Part shown: positions 7,686 through 18,278 of the stretch, in pieces | How the letters are laid out: each line of letters starts with the position of its first letter | Position numbering within the stretch: position 1 is the stretch's first letter | DNA from: an uncultured Dechloromonas sp. | GTDB lineage: Bacteria > Pseudomonadota > Gammaproteobacteria > Burkholderiales > Rhodocyclaceae | Length of the DNA stretch: 51,384 bases | Direction of reading: 5' to 3' | Assembly: GCF_945957265.1 (NCBI RefSeq) | Contig: NZ_CAMFKO010000031.1 | Coordinates: 1-51,384, forward strand | Made by a program: the position numbers and the translations under genes | The notes under the pieces: model-generated | Told to the model about the DNA's origin: nothing | The model's database searches: none | Seen by the model: the letters and a program-made list of their open reading frames with translations, nothing else

Positions 7686-9209
7686 TCAGGTGCCGATGGG
7701 CGGCGACTGGCGGTAGAGTTCGGAAAAGTCGTCCGGCAGCGGCGGCGGCGCGGCCGGCGGGTGCCAGACGGCGAACGGAACGCGGGCGATGGCGCCCTTG
7801 CCGGTGGGGTTGGGGCGCAGGCTGGCCTTGGCGTCGTGCTGCATGGCGATTTCCTGGACGATGGCCAGGCCCAGGCCGCTCCCTTCCGTTCCGGCGTCGT
7901 CGACCCGATAGAAGCGCTCGAAGACCATTTCCGCCTGCTCTTCGCTGATGCCGATCCCGTCGTCCTCGACCTCGAGCAGCACCATGGTCGGATTGGCGAC
8001 GATGCGGCAGGTGACGTGGCCGCCGGCGTGGGTGTAGCGCAGCGCGTTGTCGATCAGGTTCTTGGCCAGCTCGCGCAGCATGAACGGGTTGCCCATGATC
8101 ATCGCCGGCCCGGGCGACTCGTAGCCCAGGTCGATGTTCTTCTCGATGGCGATCATCACCCAGTCGGCAACCACGTCGCGGATCAGGGCGGAAAGGTCGA
8201 GCACTTCGTGCTTGCGTTGCGCCAGTTCCCCGCCTTCGGTTCTGGCCAGCGTCAGCAGCTGGTTGACCAGCCGGCCGGCACGATCGACGCCGGTGGCGAT
8301 CTGGCGCAGGGCGTGACGCAGCGCCTCGGGATCGGTCTCGCGGATGGCGAACTGGGCCTGCGTCTTCAGGCCGGTGAGCGGCGTGCGCATCTGGTGCGCG
8401 GCATCGGCGACGAAGCGCTGCTGGGCTTCGACGTTGCGCTGCATGCGGGCGAGCATTTCGTTGAACGCCTCGACCAGCGGCTCCAGCTCTTCCGGCACCC
8501 GGCGCGTGGCGATCGGCGACAGGTCGTCCGGCTCGCGGGCGTCGATCGTCTTGCGCAGGCGGGTCAGCGGCCGCAGGCCGCGGGAGAGGCCGAACCAGAC
8601 CAGCATCACGGCCAGCGGAATGATGATGAATTGCGGCAGGATGACGCTGGCGACGATCTTGTTGGCCAGCTGGCTGCGTTTTTCGGTGGTCTCGCCGACC
8701 TCGACGACGACCCACTGCGAACCCGGCATGCCCGGCTCGCTCAGATAGGTATAGGCCAGGCGCAAATCCTGCCCCTTGTAATCCGCATCGCGCAGAAAAA
8801 TCTCGCCGTGGCCGGCCTCGCCGGAGGGCACGGGGACGATGGCCGGCAGGTCCTTGTCGCCGGCGAGCAGCTTGCCATCCATGGTGCTGACCCGGAAGTA
8901 GACGCTATCCGTCTCGTCGGCGCGCAACAGCGCACGCGCCGAGGCCGGCAAGGACAATTGCGCCTTGCCGCCGACCAGCTTGACCTGGCGCGCAATCGCC
9001 GACACATGCTCGCGCAGGGCCTGGTCGTACGGATAGTTGGCGACGTTGTTGGCGAAATAATGCGTAAACGCGATGCTCAACGGCCAGACAAACAGCAGGG
9101 GGGCGAGCATCCAGTCGAGAATCTCGCCAAACAGCGAGCGCTCGGTTTCCGACGTGGATGACGAAGGGCTACTCGCCTTGCGGTCGCTCAAGGCAGTAGC
9201 CCAGGCCAC
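7686..9209 (-). CDS. TctE-like sensor histidine kinase
   Basis: A membrane sensor kinase of about 507 residues. A transmembrane helix (LLFVWPLSIAFTHYF) is followed by a periplasmic region of ~130 residues with the 2CSK/TctE-type N-terminal domain, a second helix (VILPQFIIIPLAVMLVWFGL), HAMP, the HisKA box DAAHQMRTPLTG with the phospho-accepting His, and HATPase_c with NLIDNALRYT, DDGIGI and GSGLGLAIV. It overlaps the response-regulator gene, so the pair is co-translated. The start is uncertain: GTG 9209 gives a 41-base overlap, and TTG 9191 is an alternative. Similarity to TctE suggests carboxylate sensing. The acetate symporter gene actP lies immediately upstream on the same strand and is a reasonable target (inference). 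Confidence 0.9.
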   Translation of the reverse strand: MAWATALSDRKASSPSSSTSETERSLFGEILDWMLAPLLFVWPLSIAFTHYFANNVANYPYDQALREHVSAIARQVKLVGGKAQLSLPASARALLRADETDSVYFRVSTMDGKLLAGDKDLPAIVPVPSGEAGHGEIFLRDADYKGQDLRLAYTYLSEPGMPGSQWVVVEVGETTEKRSQLANKIVASVILPQFIIIPLAVMLVWFGLSRGLRPLTRLRKTIDAREPDDLSPIATRRVPEELEPLVEAFNEMLARMQRNVEAQQRFVADAAHQMRTPLTGLKTQAQFAIRETDPEALRHALRQIATGVDRAGRLVNQLLTLARTEGGELAQRKHEVLDLSALIRDVVADWVMIAIEKNIDLGYESPGPAMIMGNPFMLRELAKNLIDNALRYTHAGGHVTCRIVANPTMVLLEVEDDGIGISEEQAEMVFERFYRVDDAGTEGSGLGLAIVQEIAMQHDAKASLRPNPTGKGAIARVPFAVWHPPAAPPPLPDDFSELYRQSPPIGT

Positions 9210-9840
9210 GGACGGTTGCGATCTTCACGCCACCGGGTTCGATCTTCTTGCGCAAACGATGCACGTAGACCTCGATCGCGTTGTGGCTGACTTCCTCGCC
9301 CCAGCCGCAAAGATGGTCGACCAGCTGGTCCTTGCTGACCAGGCGGCCCATCCGGCTGAGCAGGACTTCCAGCAGGCCGACCTCGCGCGCCGACAGATCG
9401 AGCGCCTGGCCCTGAATCTGCGCCACCCGGCCGACCTGATCGTAGGTCAGCGCGCCGCACTGGATGGTTGGCGAGGTGCCGGCCGAACGGCGGGTCAGCG
9501 CCCTGACCCGCGCTTCCAGCTCGGCCAGTTCGAATGGCTTGACCATGTAGTCATCGGCCCCCAGGTCGAGCCCCTTGACGCGGTCGCCGGTCCCGTCGAG
9601 CGCCGTCAGGATCAATACCGGCACCTGGGAGTTGCGCGAACGCAGGCGCTTGAGCACCTCCAGCCCGGAGAGCTTGGGCAGGCCCAGATCGAGAATCAGC
9701 AGGTCATAGGAGACCGTCACCAGGGCGGTATCGGCATCGACCCCGTTGGCCGCCCAATCGACGGCATAGCCGCCCTGGCGCAACGAGCGGGAAAGACCAT
9801 CGGCGATGATCGTGTCGTCTTCAGCGATAAGAATGCGCAT
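9169..9840 (-). CDS. OmpR-family response regulator (TctD-like)
   Basis: A 223-residue regulator: receiver domain with the acidic pair EDD (7-9), phospho-acceptor Asp51 in LLILDLGLP and Lys in YMVKPF, then a winged-helix Trans_reg_C domain ending VRGLGYCL. The start is the ATG at 9840, giving MRILIAEDD; upstream in-frame codons add 34 non-homologous residues. It partners the overlapping kinase gene downstream. The 5' region (9841-10117) contains two hairpins. Confidence 0.92.
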   Translation of the reverse strand: MRILIAEDDTIIADGLSRSLRQGGYAVDWAANGVDADTALVTVSYDLLILDLGLPKLSGLEVLKRLRSRNSQVPVLILTALDGTGDRVKGLDLGADDYMVKPFELAELEARVRALTRRSAGTSPTIQCGALTYDQVGRVAQIQGQALDLSAREVGLLEVLLSRMGRLVSKDQLVDHLCGWGEEVSHNAIEVYVHRLRKKIEPGGVKIATVRGLGYCLERPQGE

Positions 9841-9881
9841 TTTTCGATATTCGCCCTTGCCGGCGTAAGATTTCTGTAAGG

Positions 9882-9916
9882 CAGCCCGCCTATCCTGATC
9901 GGGCTGTTCTCCTTTT
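9882..9916 (+). other. Hairpin with T-rich tail, plus strand
   Basis: Arms CAGCCCG (9882-9888) and CGGGCTG (9900-9906) are followed by TTCTCCTTTT. It looks terminator-like on the plus strand, though no plus-strand gene precedes it. On the minus strand it lies in the leader of the response-regulator gene. Confidence 0.4.
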
Positions 9917-9951
9917 ATGGTCTTCGGAGTATGCGGTCTCACCGCTGCTCA

Positions 9952-9996
9952 GGGGGTCGCCCGATCCTGCACTGGGCAACCCCCTACCGTTTTTTT
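9952..9996 (+). terminator. Terminator-like hairpin without an upstream plus-strand gene
   Basis: The arms pair GGGGGT + GCCC with GGGC + ACCCCC around one mismatch and an 11-base loop, followed after five bases by seven T. No plus-strand coding gene lies upstream, so it may end an unannotated small RNA or be part of the leader of the minus-strand regulator. Confidence 0.5.
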
Positions 9997-10117
9997 CCCC
10001 TGCAAACACCGACAGTCTAGCAAAGAAACTGCCCTTCGATTTCGGCAGCGCACCGGCACGTCCGCAATTTGGAAACTTGCCCATCGGCATCGTCGCGCCG
10101 CGCAAAATGTGGACGAA

Positions 10118-10145
10118 AAAAAGCCCGGGAAACCCCGGGCTTTTT
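10118..10145 (-). terminator. Terminator after actP
   Basis: Perfect GCCCGGG / CCCGGGC stem with a 4-base loop, flanked by A5 and T5, so usable in both directions. It lies 18 bases after the actP stop. Confidence 0.88.
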
Positions 10146-10163
10146 GGTTTGTTGCAGTCCCGC

Positions 10164-11840
10164 TTAGTGAGCCGAAGCAGCGGCAGCACCCAGACCGGTT
10201 TCCGAACGCAGCTGCTGCGACGGATACAGGGCACGTTCCTTCTTGGCCTGTTCGGAGTTGTCCAGGATGGACACCAGCCAGATCGTGAAGAAGGCAGCGG
10301 TCATCGAGAAGATGGCAGCGGAGTTGTACGGGAACCAGGCGGAACCCTTCGGGTACTTCAGCACGGCTTCCCAGACCGAGGCGGAGCCGATGGTCAGCAC
10401 GGCGGCCAGGATCAGGCCGACGAAGCCACCGACCACGGCACCACGGGTGGTGCAGTTCTTCCACAGCACGGACATGAAGAGGACCGGGAAATTGGAGGAA
10501 CAGGCGATGGTGAAGGCCAGCATGACCATGTAGGCAACGTTTTCCTTCTCGAACATGATGCCGAGAACGATGGCGAGAGCGCCCAGAGCCAGGGTAGCCA
10601 TCTTGGAGACGCGCAGTTCCTGTTCGGACGAGCAGCCCTTGTTGAACACGGAAGCGTACAGGTCGTGCGACACGGCGGAAGCGCCGGACAGGGTCAGACC
10701 GGCAACCACGGCCAGGATGGTGGCGAAGGCCACGGCGGAGATGAAGCCGAGGAACAGGTCACCGCCAACTGCCTTGGACAGATGCACGGCAGCCATGTTG
10801 CCGCCGCCCTTCAGGCCCTTGGCCAGTTCGCCGCCGACGTAGAAGTCGCCCGGGTTCTGGATCAGGTTGGTGATGGCGCCGAAGCCGATGATGAAGGTCA
10901 GGATGTAGAAGTAGCCGATCCAGGTGGTCGCCCAGGCAACCGACTTGCGGGCTTCCTTGGCGTTCGGAACGGTAAAGAAGCGCATCAGGATGTGCGGCAG
11001 GCCGGCGGTACCGAACATCAGCGCCATACCGACGGAGATGGCGGAGATCGGATCCTTGATCAGGGCGCCCGGCGCCATGATGGCTTCCTTCTTGGCGTGC
11101 ACTTCGGTGGCCTTGGCGAACAGCGCTTCCGGCGAGAAGCCGAACTGCAGCAGCACGGAGACAGCCATGAAGGTGGCGCCGGCGAGCAGCATGACGGCCT
11201 TGATGATCTGCACCCAGGTCGTCGCGGTCATGCCGCCGAACAGCACGTAGGCCAGCATGATGCAGCCGACGAGGATTTCGGCGTAGAGGTACTCGAGACC
11301 GAAGAGGATCTTGATCAGCTGACCGGCACCGACCATCTGCGCAATCATGTAGAAAGCGACGATGACCAGGGAAGCGGAAGCCGCGAAGACGCGAACCGGG
11401 GTCTGGGCGAAACGGTAGGAAGCCACGTCGGCGAACGTGAACTTGCCCAGGTTGCGCAGGCGCTCGGCCATCAGGAAGGTGATGACCGGCCAGCCGACCA
11501 GCCAGCCGATCGAGAAGATCAGGCCGTCGAAGCCGTTGGCGAACACCAGGCCGGAAATACCGAGGAAGGACGCGGCGGACATGTAGTCGCCGGCGATGGC
11601 CAGACCGTTCTGGAAGCCGGTGATGCCGCCGCCGCCGGTGTAGAAGTCGGCAGCCGACTTGGTGCGGGCAGCTGCCAGCTTGGTGATGTACAGCGTGAAA
11701 CCGACGAACAGGCCGAACATGGCAATGGCCGTCCAGTTGGTCGCCTGCTTCTGAGCCTGGCCGAGGTCGGCACCGGCGGCGTAGGCGCCACCGACGAGAG
11801 CCAAGGCGGCTACAGCGGAGAGGATGTGCTTGATGGACAT
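10164..11840 (-). CDS. actP: Cation/acetate symporter ActP (SSS family)
   Basis: A 558-residue sodium:solute symporter. The first ~22 residues resemble a signal peptide, as in E. coli ActP. About 13 transmembrane helices follow, with the family stretches [20 protein letters not shown] and [20 protein letters not shown]. It takes up acetate and other short monocarboxylates. The gene begins one base after the DUF485 gene, the usual yjcH-actP arrangement, and is followed by a terminator and a TctD/TctE-like pair on the same strand. Confidence 0.96.
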   Translation of the reverse strand: MSIKHILSAVAALALVGGAYAAGADLGQAQKQATNWTAIAMFGLFVGFTLYITKLAAARTKSAADFYTGGGGITGFQNGLAIAGDYMSAASFLGISGLVFANGFDGLIFSIGWLVGWPVITFLMAERLRNLGKFTFADVASYRFAQTPVRVFAASASLVIVAFYMIAQMVGAGQLIKILFGLEYLYAEILVGCIMLAYVLFGGMTATTWVQIIKAVMLLAGATFMAVSVLLQFGFSPEALFAKATEVHAKKEAIMAPGALIKDPISAISVGMALMFGTAGLPHILMRFFTVPNAKEARKSVAWATTWIGYFYILTFIIGFGAITNLIQNPGDFYVGGELAKGLKGGGNMAAVHLSKAVGGDLFLGFISAVAFATILAVVAGLTLSGASAVSHDLYASVFNKGCSSEQELRVSKMATLALGALAIVLGIMFEKENVAYMVMLAFTIACSSNFPVLFMSVLWKNCTTRGAVVGGFVGLILAAVLTIGSASVWEAVLKYPKGSAWFPYNSAAIFSMTAAFFTIWLVSILDNSEQAKKERALYPSQQLRSETGLGAAAASAH

Positions 11841-11841
11841 G

Positions 11842-12147
11842 TTACTTCTGCGCCTCCTTGATGATGGCTTCGTTGGTCGCGTCGAACTCGGTGTTGGCGC
11901 GGCGGACGTAGATCCAGGTCAGGATGATGGTGAAAACGATGACGCCGACGCCCAGCGGAACGCCGAGGGTGGTCACGCCGGCGCCGATCTTCTGGCTCAG
12001 CAGCTCCTTGTCGAAAGCGACCAGCAGGATGAAGCCATAGTAGGCGGCCGCACTGACGATGGCCATGATGATCGAGTATCGATTGCGCATGGCAATGAAC
12101 TCGTGGAACTTCGGATTCTTGGTAATCCGATCAAGTACGTCTTGCAT
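11842..12147 (-). CDS. yjcH: DUF485 membrane protein, ActP partner
   Basis: A 101-residue DUF485 protein with two transmembrane helices ([20 protein letters not shown] and [19 protein letters not shown]) and the family N-terminus with NPKFHEF and a basic segment. A GAGGAG ribosome-binding site precedes the ATG. It lies directly before actP with a one-base gap and is co-transcribed with it. Its exact function is unknown; it is almost always paired with monocarboxylate symporters. Confidence 0.92.
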   Translation of the reverse strand: MQDVLDRITKNPKFHEFIAMRNRYSIIMAIVSAAAYYGFILLVAFDKELLSQKIGAGVTTLGVPLGVGVIVFTIILTWIYVRRANTEFDATNEAIIKEAQK

Positions 12148-12305
12148 TGATTTGCTCCTCAGATTTTGTTTATAGAGGCATTGCTGCGGAGCGTAATTTA
12201 GGCGTGGCGTCTTACAGCTAACTTACAGGGCGTAACGCGTTTCCCGAAAGTTAATCCTGGACCGGAAAGCCTTGAGGCATCTCGGGATTTCACTGGCATA
12301 ACAAG

Positions 12306-12330
12306 AAAAAGCCCCGCACGAGGCGGGGCT
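12306..12330 (-). terminator. Terminator after groEL
   Basis: Perfect 8-bp AGCCCCGC / GCGGGGCT stem with a 5-base loop and a T5 tail on the minus strand, about 30 bases after the groEL stop. Confidence 0.88.
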
Positions 12331-12361
12331 TTCGGGGTGAGCGAAAAGGCTCGGCGGGGCT

Positions 12362-14014
<1,653 letters not shown>

Positions 14015-14060
14015 TTATAACTCCTGAATTTTGATCTGTTTGGAGAATCAACCGAGGCGC

Positions 14061-14351
14061 TTAGGCCTGGATGACGCCCATGATGTCTTCTTCGCGCATG
14101 ACCAGGACTTCCTGGCCATCGACCTTGACGGCCTGGCCGGCGTACTTGCCGAACAGAACGCGGTCGCCGACCTTGACGTCGAGGGCGATCTGCTTGCCGT
14201 TGTCGTCGCGCTTGCCCGGGCCGACCGCCAGGATTTCACCCTGATCCGGCTTCTCGCCGGCGGAATCCGGAAGGACGATGCCGGAAGCGGTGGTGCGTTC
14301 GGCTTCGACGCGCTTGACGATCACACGGTCGTGCAAAGGACGGATATTCAT
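14061..14351 (-). CDS. groES: Co-chaperonin GroES (10 kDa)
   Basis: A 96-residue Gro[18 protein letters not shown] start, mobile-loop region ([14 protein letters not shown]) and the ILAVGPGKR strand. Start set at ATG 14351, with GGAG upstream. A frame extending further upstream would enter the leader and is not used. First gene of the heat-shock operon. Confidence 0.99.
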   Translation of the reverse strand: MNIRPLHDRVIVKRVEAERTTASGIVLPDSAGEKPDQGEILAVGPGKRDDNGKQIALDVKVGDRVLFGKYAGQAVKVDGQEVLVMREEDIMGVIQA

Positions 14352-14438
14352 AAAACAGACTCCTGAAAATGAGTTGCAACAAAACTGAAATTGGCCGGCC
14401 GCGCCATGCACGGACCCGGGAACCCGGCGGGCAATCTG

Positions 14439-14465
14439 TTAGCACTCGCCTTGGGTGAGTGCTAA
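14439..14465. promoter_or_regulatory. CIRCE operator (HrcA site) of groESL
   Basis: A perfect match to the CIRCE consensus: TTAGCACTC, nine bases, GAGTGCTAA. It lies 88 bases before the groES ATG. HrcA, whose activity depends on GroEL, binds this element and represses. Confidence 0.97.
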
Positions 14466-14494
14466 TAATAAGGACGAGGCAGGGGGATTTCAAG
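14466..14494 (-). promoter_or_regulatory. Sigma-32-like promoter of groESL
   Basis: On the minus strand CTTGAAA (14494-14488) and CCTTATTA (14473-14466) are 14 bases apart, close to the heat-shock consensus CTTGAAA-N13/14-CCCCATNT. It abuts the CIRCE, so transcription would start within the operator. Predicted by eye. Confidence 0.6.
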
Positions 14495-14548
14495 AGCCAC
14501 CCCGAAAAAAGCATCGTGCGCCGGCAACGCACCGGCGGGCGCTTTCAG

Positions 14549-16711
14549 TCAGGACTCTCGCGGGGTCGCCAGCCGATAGCCGTTGCGGCCGGCATCCTTG
14601 GCCGCGTAGAGGGCGGCATCGGCGCTGGCACGGATGCTTTCCATGTCGCCCCCATGTTCGGGATAGATCGCCGCGCCGACGCTGGCCGACACCCGCGCCT
14701 CACCGCCGGACACGGCGAACGGCTCGAGGAGGACGGCAACGATCCGCCGCGCGACTTCCTCGACCTCATCCCGGCCGCGCAACTGCGGCAGGATGACGGC
14801 AAACTCGTCGCCGCCCAGGCGCGCCACGGTATCCGAATCGCGCACGACCTGCTTCATGCGGCGGGCGGCCTCGACCAGGAGCTCGTCTCCGGCCGCATGG
14901 CCCATGCTGTCGTTGACCTCCTTGAAGTGGTCGAGGTCGATATAGAGCAGGGCGAACTCGTTGCCGTAGCGTCGCGCCTGGACCAGCGCCATCTGCAAGC
15001 GGTCGTAGAACACGCTGCGGTTGGGAAGGTCGGTCAGCGGGTCGCTCTGGGCGCGGTGGCGGAGCAGTTCCTCGACCTCCTTGCGCTGCGTGATGTCGAT
15101 GAAGGTGGCGACATGGCGCCCGCCGCTTTCCACGCCTTCTTCGCAGATGGCGGAAATGGACAGCCAGACGACGTAAAGCGTGCCATCCGGACGGCGATTC
15201 CAGACCTCGCCCTCCCAGCGGCCGTCGGTACCGAGTTGCTGCCACAGGGACTGGAAGAAATCGGGGTCATGGCGACCGGAACCCAGGCAGCGCGGATCCT
15301 TGCCCAGCAACTCGCAGGGGCGGTAGCCGGTGATCGCGGTGAAAGCGGGGTTGATCTGCATGATGTGGTTTTTCGCGTCGGTCACGACGATCCCCTCGGA
15401 CGCGCTTTCCATCACCGCCGCCGATATCTGGAGCGCCCTTTCGTCGGCCAGGCGCTCGGTCACATCCTTGATGCTGACGACCCACTGGCCGTCCCGGGCC
15501 GCCCGGTCGATACGCGCGACATGCACGTCGCCGACGCGCAGATGGCTGCCATCCGGTCGTGCAAAGCGCACCCGCGACGTGGCCGAGACTGCCCCACCCT
15601 GCAGGCGCCGCGCCAGGTTGCCTTCGACCTGCGAACGCTCCGACGCGACGACGAAGCTCGGCAGGGGCTCGCCGAGAACCGCGGACAACTCCATGCCCAG
15701 CAGCGCCGCCGTCTGCTCGTTGGCGTAGACGATCTTGAAGCAAGGCGCCTCGATGATCACGATCGCATCCTGGCTGGTCTCCAGGACCGAGCGATAGCGC
15801 GCCTCGCTCTCCGAGATCAGCACTTCCTTGCGCTTGCGCTCGGCGACTTCCTCGCGCAACTGCGTATTGAGCGTCGACAGGTCCGCCGTGCGCGCCTCGA
15901 TCAGCCGCTCCTGGCCGGCCGAAATATCCTGCAGGCGCAGAAAGTTCTGGCGCGAAACCCAGATGACGAAATGGATCAGCAGGGCGAGGCACAGGGCGCC
16001 GCCGCCAAGCACCGAGGCGGCGCGGAAACGCTGCGCCTGGCGAATTTCCAGTATGTTCCCGGCCGGCATGGTGACGCTGATCCCGCCGCGGATATCCCCG
16101 AGCTTGTAGCCTTGCTCGGCGTGGCAGGTCAGGCAGGCCTGCTTGATCATCAGCGGCGCCATGTAGCGGTGCTGCGGGCCGCGCTCCTCGAAAACCAGGT
16201 CGAGGATTTCCGTCCGGCCCTGCTCGAAACGGTGCAGCGCCTCGGTTTCCCAGGCATCCGCGGCGTTGGCCGGGCGAATCGGCTTGAGGCTGGTGAGATG
16301 GAAGCGCACGCCATCCACCTGCTCGGCGATCTCCGCGATCTGCCGGGTCATGAAGGCCGGATTGATCATGGTCAGCCGCATGCCGTCGCGTGTTTCCAGG
16401 TCGCGCTGAGGATGCGCCAGATACGGGTTGGGCTGGGTCGTCTCGGTGATCGGCACATACACGCCGCCATGCCGGGCATTCCAGTCCCGGGTCAGCTCGA
16501 CCAGGCGAAACAGCACGGCGCCGCGCTCGCGGGCCAGCGTATTCATCTGCTCGTCGATCCCCCTGAATTCGATGAACAGCAAGCTGCCGGCCAGCAGGGC
16601 GACCAGGAGATAGGCCGTGGCGACCCAGCCCCGGTAACCGAGATGAACCAGCGAACCGAATCGAGCCTCGCGAAGAGGCACCTGGAATTGACCCATGAAG
16701 GGAGGTAGCAC
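14549..16711 (-). CDS. Haem-sensor diguanylate cyclase (DUF3365-PAS-PAS-GGDEF)
   Basis: About 720 residues. Domains in order: transmembrane helix (~30-49); periplasmic DUF3365 (Tll0287-like) region with one c-type haem motif CLTCH (193-197); second helix (~233-253); short coiled coil; two PAS domains (~305-420 and ~430-550); GGDEF domain with an intact GGDEF active site (633-637) and the RDSD allosteric inhibition site five residues before it. There is no EAL domain. It should make cyclic di-GMP in response to a periplasmic redox or gas signal sensed by the haem (inference). The start is uncertain (GTG 16711 or ATG 16696; neither has a clear ribosome-binding site). Divergent from dacB. Confidence 0.92.
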   Translation of the reverse strand: MLPPFMGQFQVPLREARFGSLVHLGYRGWVATAYLLVALLAGSLLFIEFRGIDEQMNTLARERGAVLFRLVELTRDWNARHGGVYVPITETTQPNPYLAHPQRDLETRDGMRLTMINPAFMTRQIAEIAEQVDGVRFHLTSLKPIRPANAADAWETEALHRFEQGRTEILDLVFEERGPQHRYMAPLMIKQACLTCHAEQGYKLGDIRGGISVTMPAGNILEIRQAQRFRAASVLGGGALCLALLIHFVIWVSRQNFLRLQDISAGQERLIEARTADLSTLNTQLREEVAERKRKEVLISESEARYRSVLETSQDAIVIIEAPCFKIVYANEQTAALLGMELSAVLGEPLPSFVVASERSQVEGNLARRLQGGAVSATSRVRFARPDGSHLRVGDVHVARIDRAARDGQWVVSIKDVTERLADERALQISAAVMESASEGIVVTDAKNHIMQINPAFTAITGYRPCELLGKDPRCLGSGRHDPDFFQSLWQQLGTDGRWEGEVWNRRPDGTLYVVWLSISAICEEGVESGGRHVATFIDITQRKEVEELLRHRAQSDPLTDLPNRSVFYDRLQMALVQARRYGNEFALLYIDLDHFKEVNDSMGHAAGDELLVEAARRMKQVVRDSDTVARLGGDEFAVILPQLRGRDEVEEVARRIVAVLLEPFAVSGGEARVSASVGAAIYPEHGGDMESIRASADAALYAAKDAGRNGYRLATPRES

Positions 16712-16838
16712 ACCGAAAATAAATTGCCAACACTTACAATATCATCAAATTCACAAATGCAACAGTCCTATTGCCGGCATCCCGCACGTCGTCTCCGATG
16801 GTACGCTTCCCCCCTCTCGCATCCCCCCGTTTCCTTCG

Positions 16839-18278
16839 ATGTTCGCCAAGCTCCTCCCCGCGCTCGCCCTGATCGGCCTGGCGCTACCCGCAGCCGCCGA
16901 CGGCCTGCCCCCCGACGTGCTGAAATCGCTGAAAGCCGCCCAGATTCCCGCCGCGCAGGTTGCCGTCGTGGTCCAGCCGGTCGATGGCGCGCCGCCCCTG
17001 GTCGCCCACAACGCCAGCCAGCCAATGAACCCGGCCTCGGTCATGAAGCTGCTCACCACCTATGCGGCGCTCGACCTGCTGGGCCCGGCCTACACCTGGA
17101 AAACCACGGTCTGGACGGAGCAGGCGCCGACGGATGGCGTGCTCGACGGCAACGTCTATATCCGCGGCAGCGGCGACCCGCGCTTCGCCATCGAACACCT
17201 GTGGAGCCTGCTGCGCCAGCTGCGCGTGCGTGGCATCCAGCAGATCGCCGGCGATGTCGTGCTCGACCGCAGCGCCTTCAACGTACCGGCCATCGACCCC
17301 GGCGCCTTCGACGACAAGCCGATGCGCCCGTACAACGTCGGCCCCGATGGCCTGCTGCTCAATTTCCGCGCTATGCGCTTCACGCTCCTGCCCGACAACG
17401 GCAAGCCGCGCGTATTGATGGAAACACCGAGCGAAGGGCTGCGCGTCGACAACCAGTTGCGGGCCGGCAACGGCGACTGCGGCAGCAACTGGAAAGACCT
17501 GGTCAGCGTCCGCCTGGTCCCCGAGAACAACGGCAACCGCCTGGAATTCACCGGCAGCTACGCGGCGCTGTGCGGAGAACGATCGCTCAACCTCGCCCCG
17601 CTGCCGGCCGACGCCCAGGCCGGCGGACTGATCCGCGCCCTGTGGAAGGAACTCGGCGGCAGCATCAACGGCCAGGTCCGCGCCGGCACCGTGCCGGTCG
17701 GCGCCAGGCTGCTCACCCAGCACGAGTCGGCGCCGCTGGCCGACGCCGCACGCGACATCAACAAGTTCAGCAACAACGTCATGGCCCGCCAGGTTTTCCT
17801 GACCCTGGGCAACAACGATGCCCCCGCCACCGCCGAACGCTCGAAACAGCGAATCGCCGAGTGGCTGGCCGGACGCAGGCTGCGCTTCGGCGAACTGGTG
17901 CTCGACAACGGGTCGGGCCTGTCGCGCAGCGAGCGCATCAGCGCCGACAGCATGAACCGCCTGCTGCTGGACGCCTGGAAAAGCCCCGTCATGCCCGAAT
18001 TTATCGCCAGCATGCCGATCGTCGGCATCGACGGCACCATGAAGAAGCGCCTGAAGGAGGCGACGGCAACCGGCCGGGCGCACATCAAGACCGGCACCCT
18101 GGACGGCGTCAAGACGGCCGCCGGCTACGCCCTGGATGCCCAGGGGCGGCGCTACGCGGTGACTTTCTTCATCAACCACCCCAAGGCCCAGGCCGGCGCG
18201 GCGGCCATCGATGCGCTGATCGACTGGGTGGCCCAGCGGCGCCTCGGCGAAAAGGCGCCGCCGCTGGACAATGAATAA
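16839..18278 (+). CDS. dacB: D-alanyl-D-alanine carboxypeptidase/endopeptidase (PBP4, DacB)
   Basis: A 479-residue periplasmic class-C penicillin-binding protein with a signal peptide (MFAKLLPALALIGLALPAAA). All three serine-acyltransferase motifs are present: SVMK (67-70), SNN (311-313) and KTG (417-419). It trims or cleaves peptide cross-links in peptidoglycan. The start is the ATG at 16839, which gives a proper signal peptide; the open frame upstream of it does not. The last 8 bases overlap the next gene. Confidence 0.95.
   Translation: MFAKLLPALALIGLALPAAADGLPPDVLKSLKAAQIPAAQVAVVVQPVDGAPPLVAHNASQPMNPASVMKLLTTYAALDLLGPAYTWKTTVWTEQAPTDGVLDGNVYIRGSGDPRFAIEHLWSLLRQLRVRGIQQIAGDVVLDRSAFNVPAIDPGAFDDKPMRPYNVGPDGLLLNFRAMRFTLLPDNGKPRVLMETPSEGLRVDNQLRAGNGDCGSNWKDLVSVRLVPENNGNRLEFTGSYAALCGERSLNLAPLPADAQAGGLIRALWKELGGSINGQVRAGTVPVGARLLTQHESAPLADAARDINKFSNNVMARQVFLTLGNNDAPATAERSKQRIAEWLAGRRLRFGELVLDNGSGLSRSERISADSMNRLLLDAWKSPVMPEFIASMPIVGIDGTMKKRLKEATATGRAHIKTGTLDGVKTAAGYALDAQGRRYAVTFFINHPKAQAGAAAIDALIDWVAQRRLGEKAPPLDNE

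Noticed and set aside
10077..11861. Long plus-strand open frame opposite actP
   Set aside because: Gly/Glu/Asp/His-rich mirror translation of a clear symporter gene, without a ribosome-binding site.
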